Below, piece after piece: positions 11,446 through 22,044 of a stretch of DNA of 64,000 nucleotides; the first letter of the stretch is position 1, and every line of letters starts with the position of its first letter. The stretch comes from Dastarcus helophoroides (Eukaryota; Arthropoda; Insecta; Coleoptera; Bothrideridae). The position numbers and the translations under genes are program-made. The stretch covers positions 144,412-208,411 of the forward strand of contig CM053326.1 of the NCBI GenBank assembly GCA_028583605.1. Reading direction: 5' to 3'. Below the pieces are notes generated by a model. The model ran no database searches. It saw nothing but the letters and a program-made list of their open reading frames with translations, and was not told where the DNA came from.

Positions 11446-12218
11446 AAAATCTCCATACCAAACCTATTAAAAAAACAAAAATTATCCAGTCATGGGGACT
11501 GCTGACAGAAGTGAACTTTTAGGAAATAATTTACAAATGGCCTGTAATATCAAAAATTAAAATTTCGTAATTTGTAAATCAAAATTGTTAACATTAGTCC
11601 GGTTTTCACATCTGTCGAAACTCCGAGTAACAATTGTGTACATTTTTATACGGTTTATTTGTTAGTCAAGTACAAGTTAATTGAATTAAAAATAAATATG
11701 TAATATCAAATTTTTAAACGCAAATATTGATACGAATATTAAAAATATTTGAAAATAAATGCTTTGTTTATTTTTGTGCATAAAAATAGTAACATATTTA
11801 GTACTACCTGTTGTACTGCACAGTGATTGTATTAATTAAAGAATTAAAACAATAATTAAACTAGAACACAATTTAAACGATGTACAAAAGTCAATTTAAC
11901 TTACAGCAAGCATGTAGATATGTTTAAAAGTTCACAATTTACGTATATCAACAGAGACATAATGGCGCACTGGGTTCGCCTGGTAGGTCGCGGGTTCATG
12001 CTCCGGTGCTAATCATGCATTTAATTGTATTAAACGTGTTACTCAAGGTACATATAATACTGTAAATAGTAGAGCATGTTGGTAATGCAAACTAGGGGGA
12101 TGGTGACGAAAAACAATAAGTTTTCTCATTATCAACAATTATTCAACGCCCCTAAGCCAGTTTCCTTGCTTGTTTAACCCATATATCTTTAAATAATAAG
12201 CAATTAAGTTTTTTTTTT
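11446..12218. other. Unclassified DNA with short S-repeat fragments
   Basis: 11497-11530 (GACTGCTGACAGAAGTGAAC) and 12060-12120 (AGAGCATGTTGGTAATGCAA, GATGGTGACG) match pieces of the S repeat seen better at 30.4 and 36.8 kb. 11953-12004 has weak tRNA-like boxes (TGGCGCACTGGG; GGGTTCATGCTCC). Confidence 0.35.
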
Positions 12219-12360
12219 GGTGGAATGGACTGATATTTGGTTGTCTTCAAAAATTAAAATACAAATCTTGTCCAAGCAGCTATCGAAACGCGTTAGAGCA
12301 ACCATTGTTGTGTTTTTTAATCTTTTTTTGGTTTCAGGGGACAAGATTTGTATTTTAATT
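12219..12360. mobile_element. Foldback family F, copy 3 (left arm internally deleted)
   Basis: The left tip TGGTGGAATGGACTGATA runs to TACAAATCTTGTCC. It then jumps directly to AGCTATCGAAACGCGTTAG of the right arm, which ends at GACAAGATTTGTATTTTAA. Loss of the inner left arm abolishes most of the hairpin. Confidence 0.65.
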
Positions 12361-13165
12361 AGTTTTTATGCTAATGGCCAAAATCTTAACACATAATAAA
12401 TGAACAAGGTATATTTATAGCTAAAAAATCTTCAACCATGAGCGGTCTTTTTCTAAATAATGTTGAAATACATCTTCAAATAATCAATTTAATAATAAAG
12501 CACGGTAGCCTTCAGCGACCATTTTTTACACTTTATAACACTTATTTCTACTATTTTAAACAAAGAACTGCATCATAAACAAATCCGTTACAACTTTTAC
12601 CTAGTCCATGCCATTAACCTTGTAAATGATTTATAACAATCAATGATCTATGAAACACAGTATGATGCAGCGTTTGACCAGAGGGGTCATTTGCCACACA
12701 GAATACCGCACAATCATTAGGGACTTCTGAAAATTTCCGACCAAAATATCGAATGTCTAATAGTTTTTATTACCTGGCAGCATCTCCAGTCTCCAGGTAG
12801 GCAGTCATCCTCCTATTCGATAAACGTCAAAAGAAATTTAAAAACTCACAGGCAGGTTGACCGAATTCTTAGAAAGATTACCGGTGATCGTAACCACAGA
12901 ACAATAGACATTGTAATTCGAATTCAACGGAAATATTTTAATAGTGACGGTTTAAAAAAAATCACGTATTATATACTACGTGGTAAATTCAATAATTTTT
13001 ATATATAAACAGGAACTAAGCATATAAAAAATCGGAATGTTGTGTTCTAGTTATATCATTATTATTTGTTTTCTATTCACGATTTTTAAGATATGTTGTT
13101 ATGTAGATGTTTGTTTTGGCGACCACCTCAGTGTTATATTATATCTATACGTAGGTACATTAGAA
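12361..13165. other. Unclassified AT-rich DNA
   Basis: No recognised repeat or gene. It is less periodic than the satellite blocks and may be single copy. Confidence 0.3.
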
Positions 13166-13197
13166 CAGGGTAGAAGCCTTCAAAAACGATAAAAAGT

Positions 13198-13511
13198 AAA
13201 AAAAAATTATAGTAGGATGAAACCTATTAGAAAAGGAAGATAATGCAACAAAAATGAAAGGAAAAATAAATTACGGGCGATCTAAGGTCGGGAAGGGGTA
13301 GGGGGTGAGTTTTTATGGGTAAAAAACGGTTTATCTCGATTTCTGGCAAAACTACAAATCCTATGGAAAAAAGTTAAAAAGCAAAGTTGTAGGTAATAAG
13401 AAGATCTACAACTTTTGTAACTACACTTTTTTAACATAACCTCAAAATTCACGTGAAAAATTCAAAAAACCAGGTATATGGTTTTTTATTTTTATTTTTT
13501 ACAAAAAAATT
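13198..13511. repeat. Left terminal inverted repeat of the 13.2-15.6 kb element
   Basis: Contains TTATAGTAGGATGAAACC, ATTACGGGCGATC, GGTAGGGGGTGAG, GGTTTATCTCGATTTCTGG and AAGATCTACAACTTTTG. All are matched in inverted form at 15225-15537. Confidence 0.85.
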
Positions 13512-14137
13512 CCTCAGACAATATTCCAGAGTTCAATTATCAAAACCATACAAAAATACGATTTTTGCAAGAAAAATTTTTATCTAACGAGAAAATCAAA
13601 GACAAAATAATAAAATCGCTAATGAAAATATTGCAGTCACAAGGATTTTCCTGTAAACAAGCAAAAAAAGATGCTGATGCTGACATAATTAAGACCTCGA
13701 TAGAAATTGCCAAAGATACTAATAAAACTATCATTGCTGTGGGTCAAGATATTGATCTTTTGGTCCTTTTGAATCAATTAAATTCTAATAATTATGATAT
13801 TTATTTTCTGAAGCAAGGTTCTGGAAATATAAAAGATCTTTTTTTCACGTCTAATAGTTTCAAATATGAATCCGTCAAAAACATCGTTGCATTTCTGTAT
13901 TGTTTTTCTGGTTGCGATACAACATCTGGATTTGCCGGAAAAGGAAAGAAAAGTATCGTGAATTTATTAATAGGCGATAAACATTTATCAAATTTGGCTA
14001 ATATTTTTTTTAAAAAAGATGCAAACAAAGAAGATATAAAAAAATGGATTACAATTAATGAAATCTATAAATGTAAAAATGAGAATATTACACTAAATCA
14101 ATTAAGATTTCAAAAATATCAATTAGGCAAAAATTAA
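13478..14137 (+). pseudogene. PIN/FEN-like nuclease domain remnant of a transposon protein
   Basis: An open frame of 219 codons. The first dozen residues come from the inverted repeat, so the natural N-terminus is missing and the apparent start is not authentic. Residues about 68-105 contain an acidic DADADI motif and a VGQDIDLLVLL stretch, and residues about 146-160 read FSGCDTTSGFAGKGK. Together these match a large, mostly uncharacterised group of eukaryotic transposon-associated proteins with a PIN/FEN1-like fold, in which clustered aspartates would bind the catalytic metals. The frame ends at a TAA, and the next homologous segment starts in another frame 13 nt later, so the gene is frameshifted. 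Family assignment is from recognition of motifs. Nuclease activity is inference. Confidence 0.55.
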
Positions 14138-14150
14138 ATCGTCTTTTATA

Positions 14151-14632
14151 TTGGCAAATCTCCCACCCTCAGAAGGTGCAGCAGAACAACATTGTTACAG
14201 GGCATATTATCAGCTTCAAACTTGGCTGGGTAACGAACTGACAGTAACAGATTGGGGGTGGAAGCAACATCTACGGGGCATTATGCCCAAATTTACAGAA
14301 AAAGAATTAATTCCAGACATATTGCTGCAGCTGTGAAACTGGATGCAATAGTTTAAAATGTGGCTGCCGAAACATGGTTTAAAATGCACAAATTTATGTT
14401 CAAATTGTCATGGTTCTGAAAAATGCGCCAATGCGATAGAAGAAACCTACGAGGAAGTTAATGATCTAGATGAAATTGTGGATGAAGAACCAGTGCAAAC
14501 TAGAAATGATGTTGGAGACGAAGACGATGATGGTCTTGAAGACTTCGAAGATCTAGTAGAATCGGAAAGGTGTGCTAAATCTAACGATGAAGAAATACCA
14601 TCAAAGACACAAAAACTGATGGATAAGTGATT
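14151..14632 (+). pseudogene. C-terminal CXC (TSO1/tesmin-like) part of the same gene
   Basis: Starts with LPPSEGAAEQHCYRAYYQLQ and TWLGNELTVTDWGWK, a conserved block of the same protein group. After a stop and a frame change near 14330-14375 comes a cysteine-rich segment with the spacing C-x-C-x4-C-x6-C-x-C-x6-C-x3-C-x2-C, as in half of a TSO1/tesmin-like zinc-binding CXC domain, which in known proteins binds DNA. An acidic tail rich in D and E follows, ending at 14630. At least two frameshifts separate it from the nuclease-like part, so no intact protein is made. An AATAAA lies about 25 nt after the stop. Confidence 0.55.
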
Positions 14633-15224
14633 AAAATTAAAGACAATGTTTTGATAAATAAAAAGATTAATTTTCTATGACATAAATGTAATGAGAATTT
14701 AAGAAATAAACTTTTTTTATTGAAAACAATAGTTACAGTCATATTTTTTAGATTAAATCCCCTTAAAATCCAATTTTTAATATTTAAAACAACTATGTTT
14801 TTTGTGCAATCTTTATGTTTTTTGGATTTGTAATTTTTTTGTTTATCAATGTAAAATGGAATCTTTTCGAGTAATTAAAGTATAAATTTTAACAAATAGC
14901 TCAAAATTGTACATAAAGATAAAAAAAAATTCGAATTGGAGTATTTTTGGTTTTTTTTGAATTTTCTTAGAAGATTTACCATAGTAATGTATATTTTATT
15001 CTACACCATCAGAAAGTAGACATTTCAAAGAACAAAAAGCCTGCCGAGTTTTTTGAAAAAGCTAAAATTTTAACGTGAGATTTTTCGATTGAAAATTAGG
15101 GTGCTTTTTCGATATTGAGTCAAAATAAGGTGAAAAAATAAATATTTTAAATCAAAAAAATTACAGTGTCTTTGGGATATAAAAAGGTAAGTAAGTTTTC
15201 ACCAAATTTCGTGAAAAGAAAAAA

Positions 15225-15537
15225 TTTTTTTGTAAAAGATAAAAATAAAAAACCATAAACCTGGTTTTTTGAATTTTTCACGTGAATTTTGAGGTTATGT
15301 TAAAAAAGTGTAGATACAAAAGTTGTAGATCTTCTTATTACCTACAACTTTGCTATTTAACTTTTTTCCATAGGATTTGTAGTTTTGCCAGAAATCAAGA
15401 TAAACCGTTTTTTTGCCCTTAAATCTCACCCCCTACCGCTTCCCGACCTCAGATCGCCCGTAATTTATTTTTTCTTTCATTTTTGTTGCATTATCTTCCT
15501 TTTCTAATAGGTTTCATCCTACTATAATTTTTTTTTT
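15225..15537. repeat. Right terminal inverted repeat of the 13.2-15.6 kb element
   Basis: Inverted counterpart of 13198-13511. The outermost shared stretch is a T run followed, reading inward, by AATTATAGTAGGATGAAACC on the minus strand. Confidence 0.85.
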
Positions 15538-15560
15538 GGTTTCAAAAATTATCTACCCTG

Positions 15561-16229
15561 GATTACATCTTAAATCAGTCCAGTAGAAAGCATCAACCAC
15601 CTATTAGCAGGAAGTAAATAGAAATAGGTAACATTAATATTAAATTAACAGGATGATTCACATTCCAATACGACTCTCTCGAGCCCTAAATACAACCCAA
15701 TTATTATTTTTAGGTCGAAAGGCTCTGACCCCCAACTAGAAATTTCCAATTTTTTCTTTTCAAAACCGATGCCAAACTTTGGGGTTAATCTGGAAAGACT
15801 TTTTTCTCTCAATTTAAAATTTAATCTACTTTTATCTCGATATTTCGGATAAAGAATTGAAAAAACTCGAATTTTTTTTTCTTAAAATTTTGAGATTAAA
15901 ATCGAAAGTTCGATGGCAAAAAAATTCTTCTAGAAATTTAGACTTCAACAAATGTCGACGTTTAACAAAGCATTTAGATGTTTCTATTATTTTATTCTAA
16001 AATTTTAGTAGTTCGAGTTTAATTTTGGTCATGGTAACTGGAAAAAGTCGAATTTTTGAGAAACTCAAAAATTGATAAAAAACTAGCATTGCTTGTGGTT
16101 AACATAATAAACTATATATCTGTCAAGAATGAAATTCTATTGGTTTTTACATAATTGGTATTATTTGTATTATATTTCTTAATTTTTATCTTGTCTATAT
16201 GAGGAAAGGCGTGAGAATATGAAAACTTC
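15561..16229. repeat. Unclassified DNA grading into degenerate satellite
   Basis: 15561-15740 shows nothing recognised. From about 15840, TCGATTTT / AAAACTCGAATTTT words appear with weak periodicity. Confidence 0.4.
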
Positions 16230-17400
16230 GAACTTCTTTTTTAAAAAATTTCGATTTTATCGACAATTTCGATTTTATCGACAATTTCGATTTTATCGAC
16301 AATTTCGATTTTATCGACAATTTCGATTTTATCGACAATTTCGGCTTTTATCAAAATTGTCACATTCATTTATTTAAAAATCTTCCACATTTATTTACAA
16401 ATCTCAATTTTTTACAGAATTTCGAGTTTTTTTTTTCAGTTCAATCCACTCGCAATGGGCAACCCCATTATACCTTTAGAGCATAATAAAATCTTGACTT
16501 TTTTTGAACATTACGGATTTTTATTGTTGAACATTAAGAACTTTCTTAATTTTTTTAGGAATACGATTTTTTTGCAAATTTCAACTAAGAAAAAAACAGA
16601 TTGTTTGATAATTTCGAGTTTTTTTTTGCCAAAATTTAGATATTTTTTAACTCCGATTATTTTCAAAATTCAAAATATGAACTTATTTTTGGAAATTGAC
16701 TTTTTTCAAAATTCGAGTTTTTTCTCAAATTGTTAATTTATTTTTGAAAATTTAGACTACTCACCAAAAATGTCAACATTTCTTGAGAATTTCAATTTTT
16801 TGATACTTTCGACTTTCTTTCAAAATATCTACTTTTTTGAAGAATTCGAAATTTTTGAAAATTTCGACATTTTTAATTTATACTATTTTTTTGAAGACTT
16901 TCGACTTGAAAATGGCGTACATTTTAAAATTTCCAATTTTAAACTCTTCAGTTTTATAACATTTCGACTTCTTTTCAAAATGTTGACTTGATTTGAAAAT
17001 TTTCACTACATTTCAAAATTTCCATTTTTTCAAAATGTTTATTTTTGAAACTTCCGAAGTTTTTTTATTAATTCGACTTTTTGCCAAATTTTTATTTTGT
17101 TGTAAATTTTAATTTTCTCTAAATACTTTTTTTTACAACTTGGACTCTTTTCAAAATTTCATCAACTTTTTCCCAAAATTTTGACTTTGTTTTTTAAAAA
17201 TTCTTTTTTTAAAAGTTTTGACTTTTTTTCAAAGTAATTTTTTTTAGAAATTTTCGACCCTTATCAACGTTTTGGCTTTTTCTTGAAGTTTTCAGTTTAT
17301 TTTTTGAAAATTTCGTCTTTTTTTAAATTTTTATTTTTTTGAAAATCGTAAGCATTTTGATATTCTCGCGAAATTTTCCTTTTTAAAAAATTAAATTACA
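16230..17400. repeat. Degenerate satellite (T polarity)
   Basis: Clear AAATTTCGACTTTTT and TTTGAAAATTT words every 20-24 bp. Open frames of 73-93 codons here (16455-16991) consist only of F, I, L, N, S and K and are repeat artefacts. Confidence 0.65.
16253..16342 (+). repeat. Five perfect 18-bp tandem copies within the satellite
   Basis: GATTTTATCGACAATTTC is repeated exactly five times with starts at 16253, 16271, 16289, 16307 and 16325. This is the only stretch of the T-polarity satellite with identical adjacent units, so it is a recent local amplification and reveals an 18-bp unit. Confidence 0.95.
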
Positions 17401-18356
17401 TTCTATTGTTTACGTTCGGGAAATTTTTAATTTTGGTTCTATAGATAGATAAGAAATGTTTTAGGTTTTGAATAAGCACGTAGTTATAAAACTGGTTTTT
17501 TTGCAGCTAATTTGTATTTAATAATAGATAAAATAAAAATATCAACAAAGAGAAATTAGCATCTGAATTGTCCCATGTTAGATTTTATTACAAGTAAATA
17601 TTTATACACACAATTCACAAATCAATGTTTAACAATGTTTTCCTATTTTTAATTCTCTGGTTTTGAATTTTATTTAACATTTCTTGGGCCCAGTTTAATT
17701 CTCTGTTGAAAATGTTCTAATCAATTATGTTTAATTTGTTAAAAAATTTTGTTTATTCTGCCTACGTCATCCCCATTTCTCAGGTAACCTGATGATTTCG
17801 GTCAGGTATAAAATCTTAAAAGCGTCTACCTGTTCCATTCTAGAATTCCTAAAAATTTATCCCCAGAGGTACAAGCGTATTCAACTTTCACAGATATATT
17901 CGGGAAAAGGATGGGAGCGCTATTTGCAAAATAACCGACACGTTAAACTTTAAACTTCGCTTTGGTATATCGTTTAGAAAAAAATCATGAATATTGAAAA
18001 CATCAATTTTGAGGCGAAATCGAGTTATACATGTCTCATGCGGCTATTACATATACATGCAGTGTGATCCTAAAATGTTTGGCTACATTATTAAAGCCTT
18101 TTTTCTGTTACTTTGTCGAAAACCTTTCAGATTTTTACATTCATAATTAACCATTGGCCGAATGGGATTTATGTTCCATTACTGAGGAAATAAAGTCATA
18201 TCAACATGATGGATTTATTCAATTTTGAAGGTTAATTAGACAGGTTTTCTTGTTGAAATAGCTAACTTAAAAGGCAATAATGACACATCTTGATATAGCG
18301 TAAACGTTTCAATCTGTGTCAATAAAGTACTTCTATTTTTAACTAAATATATCTGT
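17401..18356. other. Unclassified DNA with a MITE M fragment
   Basis: 17660-17712 (TTATTTAACATTTCTTGGGCCCAG) is the end of MITE family M. The remainder has no recognised feature. Confidence 0.35.
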
Positions 18357-18387
18357 ACTAGCTGATACCTCTACGTCCGCGTGAAAT
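18357..18387 (-). mobile_element. Helitron 3' end (isolated)
   Basis: On the minus strand this reads GCGGACGTAGAGGTATCAGCTAGTA, matching the GCGGACGAAGT...CAGCTAG|T termini of insect Helitrons. No 5' end was found. Confidence 0.45.
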
Positions 18388-18399
18388 AAGGGCAAGAAT

Positions 18400-18930
18400 T
18401 CTTGGGACACCTTTTTGGAAATTCCGACTTTTTTTGAGGAATTCTATTTTTATTGGGAATGTAGAACTATGTATTTTGAAAATTTTGATATTTTAAAATA
18501 ACAACTTTTTGCAGACTGTCGACATTTTCTCATTCGACTCTCAAAATTTCAAGTTCTTGCGAAATTTTGACACAATTTTAAAAATTTCGACTTTTTTCAA
18601 AGTTTTTACTTTTTTTGATAATTCCGGCTTTAAAATAATGATTTTTGGGTATATCTTGATTTTCTTTTTTGAAACTTTTTACGATAACTTCTGCCTTTGT
18701 TAAAAAGATTCCTTTTTCAAAATTTGCTTTTCAATAGTTAACATTTTTTATATTTTAAACATTATGACAGAAAATTTCGACTTTTTCTCAAAACTTCGAA
18801 TCTGTACAGTTTCTTCTTTTTGAAATTCGATTATTTTCAAATTTTTTCGAAAACTGGAAGTTTAGACTGTTTTTGGTACCATTTCTGAATATTTAGAATT
18901 ATTTGAACATTTTGACGTTTTAATTTCACT
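18400..18930. repeat. Degenerate satellite (T polarity)
   Basis: AAAATTTCGACTTTTTTC and related words. Same sequence family as 16.2-17.4 kb. Confidence 0.6.
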
Positions 18931-19717
18931 TCTCAGATAAGCCTCAATGGATTAGTCCATAAGCCGTTTGGACTTTAATTTGATGCTGCGGAAAAATCAT
19001 GAACAAAGATTAATTCTGGCGAAAAATAAAAATGCCGTGGAAGGATTAAAAAAACATTGACAAACGTCTCGATCTATTTAATTATTGATGCCCTCTAGGC
19101 ATTCGATTTGTAATATCAAATAAATATTTATACGATTTTTTCCCAAATAATAGTCTACAAATAATGGTAAACGATCTATCAAAATTCGTAAGGCCAGATG
19201 TTTTAAAAATATAATGATTGCCTCATTTTTATCGCAGTAATGTTACAATGTTACATTTGTTTTTTGTGTAATTGTTAGTGCCCCAAAGTTTTTAGCATGG
19301 TCTCCAAATCGACCAAACAATGGTTTCCGAGGTTTGCATTGCTCACGCCCATTCATGTAGTAAGAACAATCGATTTTATTTCATTACGAGGAATTAAATA
19401 GGTACTCTACCTCTCCCATTCTTCAAATTTGGTTCTCTACGATTTATTATTTTATACAGAGTGAGTAGAAAATATGGAAAGGTGCTTATATTTCTCGAAA
19501 TATTCGTCAAATTTAAATTTCAGATTTAAAATAAGTCGAAATTCCGATTTTAAACCCGAAAAAATTCACCTCTTTAATTTTCGAGTTTTCGGTCGAAATT
19601 TCCTCAGAACCTTGTCTTTACCTTAGATTTCGTATATATTAAAATATTTTTCAATAAAGTCTACAAGTCGAAAATAATTGACATTTCCAACCCTAACTTC
19701 GTGGAATTTTTTAATAT
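18931..19717. other. Unclassified DNA
   Basis: Nothing recognised. Weak TCGAAATTCCGAT words near 19520-19590 hint at satellite. Confidence 0.3.
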
Positions 19718-19963
19718 TCATAATTATTAAAGTTTATGAACGATTAAAAAGCAACAGATATTCAAAAATTCCATAATGTTTCGATATATATTTGCTAACA
19801 CCGGACTAGGCTTCCCATTACTGCATCATCGTACTGCTGGTATGATCGCCGATGATGCAGTAATGCGAAACCTGGTCCGGTGTTAGCAAATATTTATCGA
19901 AACATTGTGGAATTTTTGAATATCTGCCGCTTTTTAATCGTTAATAAAGTTTAATAGTTATGA
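19718..19963. mobile_element. Palindromic MITE P1
   Basis: Two inverted arms of about 112 nt (19718-19830 and 19851-19963) enclose a roughly 20-nt loop. The arms share AACGATTAAAAAGC, CAGATATTCAAAAATTCC, TTTGCTAACACCGG and ACTGCATCATCG. Divergence between arms is low (around 10% by eye). No coding capacity. Confidence 0.75.
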
Positions 19964-20084
19964 AGTCGAAAATTTACAGAAAATTAATAGTTTTCAAAAA
20001 GAAATCGTATATAAATGGTGCAAATATAGAATTTATAATAAAATTTTATAAACAGAAGTTACAATAAAAAATTTGAAGAAATAT

Positions 20085-20325
20085 TGAAACACAAAACTTG
20101 TCCCCTAAAACCAAGAAAGATTAAAAAACACAACAAAGGTTGCTCTAACGCGTTTCGACAGCCAAGCTGTCATCTTCAGAGAGAAACAGTTTTTCTCTGA
20201 AGATGACAGCTTGGCTGTCGAAATGCGTTAGAGCAACCTTTGTTGTGTTTTTTAATCTTTCTTGGTTTCAGGGGACAAGTTCTGTGTTTCAATTTTTGAA
20301 GATAACCAAGGACCAGTCCGTTCCA
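20085..20325. mobile_element. Foldback family F, copy 4 with 20-bp flanking duplication
   Basis: The best copy. The arms form an almost perfect hairpin meeting at CTTCAGAGAGAAAC...TTTCTCTGAAG near 20175-20200. The left arm lacks the outer 35 nt or so present on the right. The flanks 20065-20084 and 20326-20345 are nearly identical 20-mers (TAAAAAATTTGAAGAAATAT against TTAAAAAATTGAAGAAATAT), consistent with a long target-site duplication. Confidence 0.8.
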
Positions 20326-20452
20326 TTAAAAAATTGAAGAAATATATCGAAATAATATTATTTAATGCCACGGTTTCAAAAAGTATCAGGTCATTCGATA
20401 AGTCCGTAGAATAAGTAAGAAAAGAACAAAATTTTAACAAAACTCGAATTTA

Positions 20453-21874
20453 TTATTCAACATAGTTGCCTTCGAGGGAGATACAACGAGTATAGCGATT
20501 TTCCAACTTTTCGATGCCACTTTTATAGTACGATTTCTCTTACTCGCCAAAATAGGCCTCAATTTCAGCAATTACTTCATCATTGAACTTAAATTTCTTT
20601 CTAACAAGCATTCTATTGAGATTTGAAAATAGGAAAAAGTCGCTGGGGGCTAAATATGGAGAATACGGTGGGTGGGTAATCAATTCGAAACTCAATTAAT
20701 TCAATTTTGCCATCGTTTTCATAGATTTGTGACACGATGCATTGGTTTGGTCAAACAACACTATTTTCTTTTGCAAATGTTGCCGTTTCTTTGCGATTTC
20801 AGCCTTCAGTCGATCCAAAAGTGTACAATAATATTCGCTGTTGATGGTGGTTCCTTTTTAGAGATAGTCGATGAATATTGTTACAAGCTTTATCGGTTCG
20901 AATAGATACACGTGATAGATTATACCCACTTTATTACTGAACTCAACTTGGATCACCACAACTGGCAATTAACTCACTTATTATTGACTTCTACTAACTC
21001 ACTAATTACACTGACTCTAACTGACTGACTCGAGGGAAAGCTGACCGCCTTTTATATTTTTGGCCCCCGGCTTTTAGAACTTTTCGGCAGATAAGGCTTA
21101 TCGTTTGCCGAAATTTCTGGAACGCTTATCTGCCATTTGTTTCGTTATCGCGGCCGCTTTCCCCTTATCAGAACCTTCTAGAAACTTTTTTTATTTACTA
21201 AATTCTACAATTCTATTCTAAATCCTATTTCATCTATTTACATTGCGTTACAATATTATTCCGTTCGCATCCCAAAATACAGAAGCCATCACCTTACCGG
21301 CCGACTGTTGCGTTTTTGCTCGCTTTGGATTCGGTTCGTCGACTGCTGTCCACTCAGCTGACTGTCTTTTGGATTCTGGTGTGTAATAGTGAAGCCATGT
21401 CTCATCTATTGTCACATGTCGACGATAGAATTCCATTTTATTGCGGTTTAACAGCGTCAAACACTCCTCTGAAGAATTGATTCGTTGTTATTTTTGGTCG
21501 AGTGTGAACTCACGCGGCACCCACTTTGCACATACCCAAATGTTCGTGTAAAATGGTAAAAACACTACCATCTGATATCTTTACAATGTTAGCTAGCTCG
21601 TGCACCGTTCAATTTGCGATCGTTCAGTTACCAATTTGTGGATTTTTTCTACGTTTTCTGGAATAACAGTCCTCATTTGGGCTTCCACTGCGCTCTGCAT
21701 CATTTGTGCTGCTACGACCACGTTTAAATTCAGCCAATCCACTTCTCTACCTATTTGTCTCGATGCAGCAGAGTTCGGATAATGTTTATTAGGCCATTGA
21801 TTGGTTTCCACTGTATTTTTTTTTTCATCAAAAAGCAATGCTTTATCAAAACTCGAAATTCACTTTTTTTCCAT
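20453..21874 (-). pseudogene. mariner transposase (DD34D), interrupted and mutated
   Basis: The reading frame starts at an ATG near 21874 and ends with LEGNYVE and a TAA at 20453-20455. Recognisable pieces are an N-terminal stretch with KNTVETNQW, a linker with PENVEKIHKLV, the first catalytic motif VTIDETWLHYY, then ESKRQSAEWTA, PNPKRAKTQQS and GKVMASVFWD. After the LTR come NSEYYCTLLDRLKAEIAKKR and the C-terminus. The second catalytic motif reads FDQTNASCH where the family has an aspartate at the T position, so the active site is broken. The third aspartate (APSDFF) is kept, although the nearby SPDL has become SPYL. Several frameshifts lie in the N-terminal half. It would normally cut and paste the element at TA sites; this copy cannot. 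Confidence 0.9.
20879..21252 (-). mobile_element. Solo LTR (Gypsy-like), copy 2, inside mariner
   Basis: Same family as 7128-7502 in reverse orientation, with TGTTACA...GTTACA ends on the plus strand. The 4-bp duplication ATAT occurs at 20875-20878 and 21253-21256. It cuts the mariner transposase between FWDANGII and the following block, so it is younger than the mariner. Confidence 0.9.
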
Positions 21875-22044
21875 AACAAAAGTTGCTTCACATAAAATGC
21901 TATAACTCACGAATCAATAGTCAGATTGCTGTCAAATTTATATACGTACCGTTTGAAGGTTAGTACTAAATAAAAATCATATGGGAAAAAATTCTAGTAA
22001 CGCCATCTATGTGTCATCTTATGGACTTTTTGAATGGACTGTTA

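Larger units (their letters stand above)
13166..15560. mobile_element. DNA transposon with ~314-bp terminal inverted repeats
   Basis: Near-identical long inverted repeats lie at 13198-13511 and 15225-15537, with only about a dozen differences by eye. Outside them a 9-bp inverted tip CAGGGTAGA/TCTACCCTG (13166-13174 and 15552-15560) probably marks the true ends, separated from the core repeats by 23 and 14 nt of less similar sequence. I see no convincing target duplication. Between the repeats lie remnants of a gene for a PIN-like nuclease plus a TSO1-like cysteine-rich domain. The 2.4-kb length suggests an internally deleted derivative of a larger element. I cannot assign it to a named superfamily. 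Confidence 0.65.
20386..22042 (-). mobile_element. mariner transposon split by a solo LTR
   Basis: Terminal inverted repeats TCAGGTCATTCGATAAGTCC (left) and ACAGTCCATTCAAAAAGTCC (right, minus strand) are flanked by TA duplications at 20384-20385 and 22043-22044. Without the 374-bp LTR and its 4-bp duplication the element is about 1.28 kb, exactly the usual mariner size. The transposase is on the minus strand. Confidence 0.9.

Noticed and set aside
11953..12012. Possible tRNA with TGGCGCACTGGG and GGGTTCATGCTCC
   Set aside because: The B box has an extra base, no stems form properly and the length is too short; noted only as a weak tRNA-like fragment.
16253..16342. Regular repeats considered as a CRISPR array
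   Set aside because: Perfect 18-bp tandem copies without spacers in a eukaryotic-looking context.
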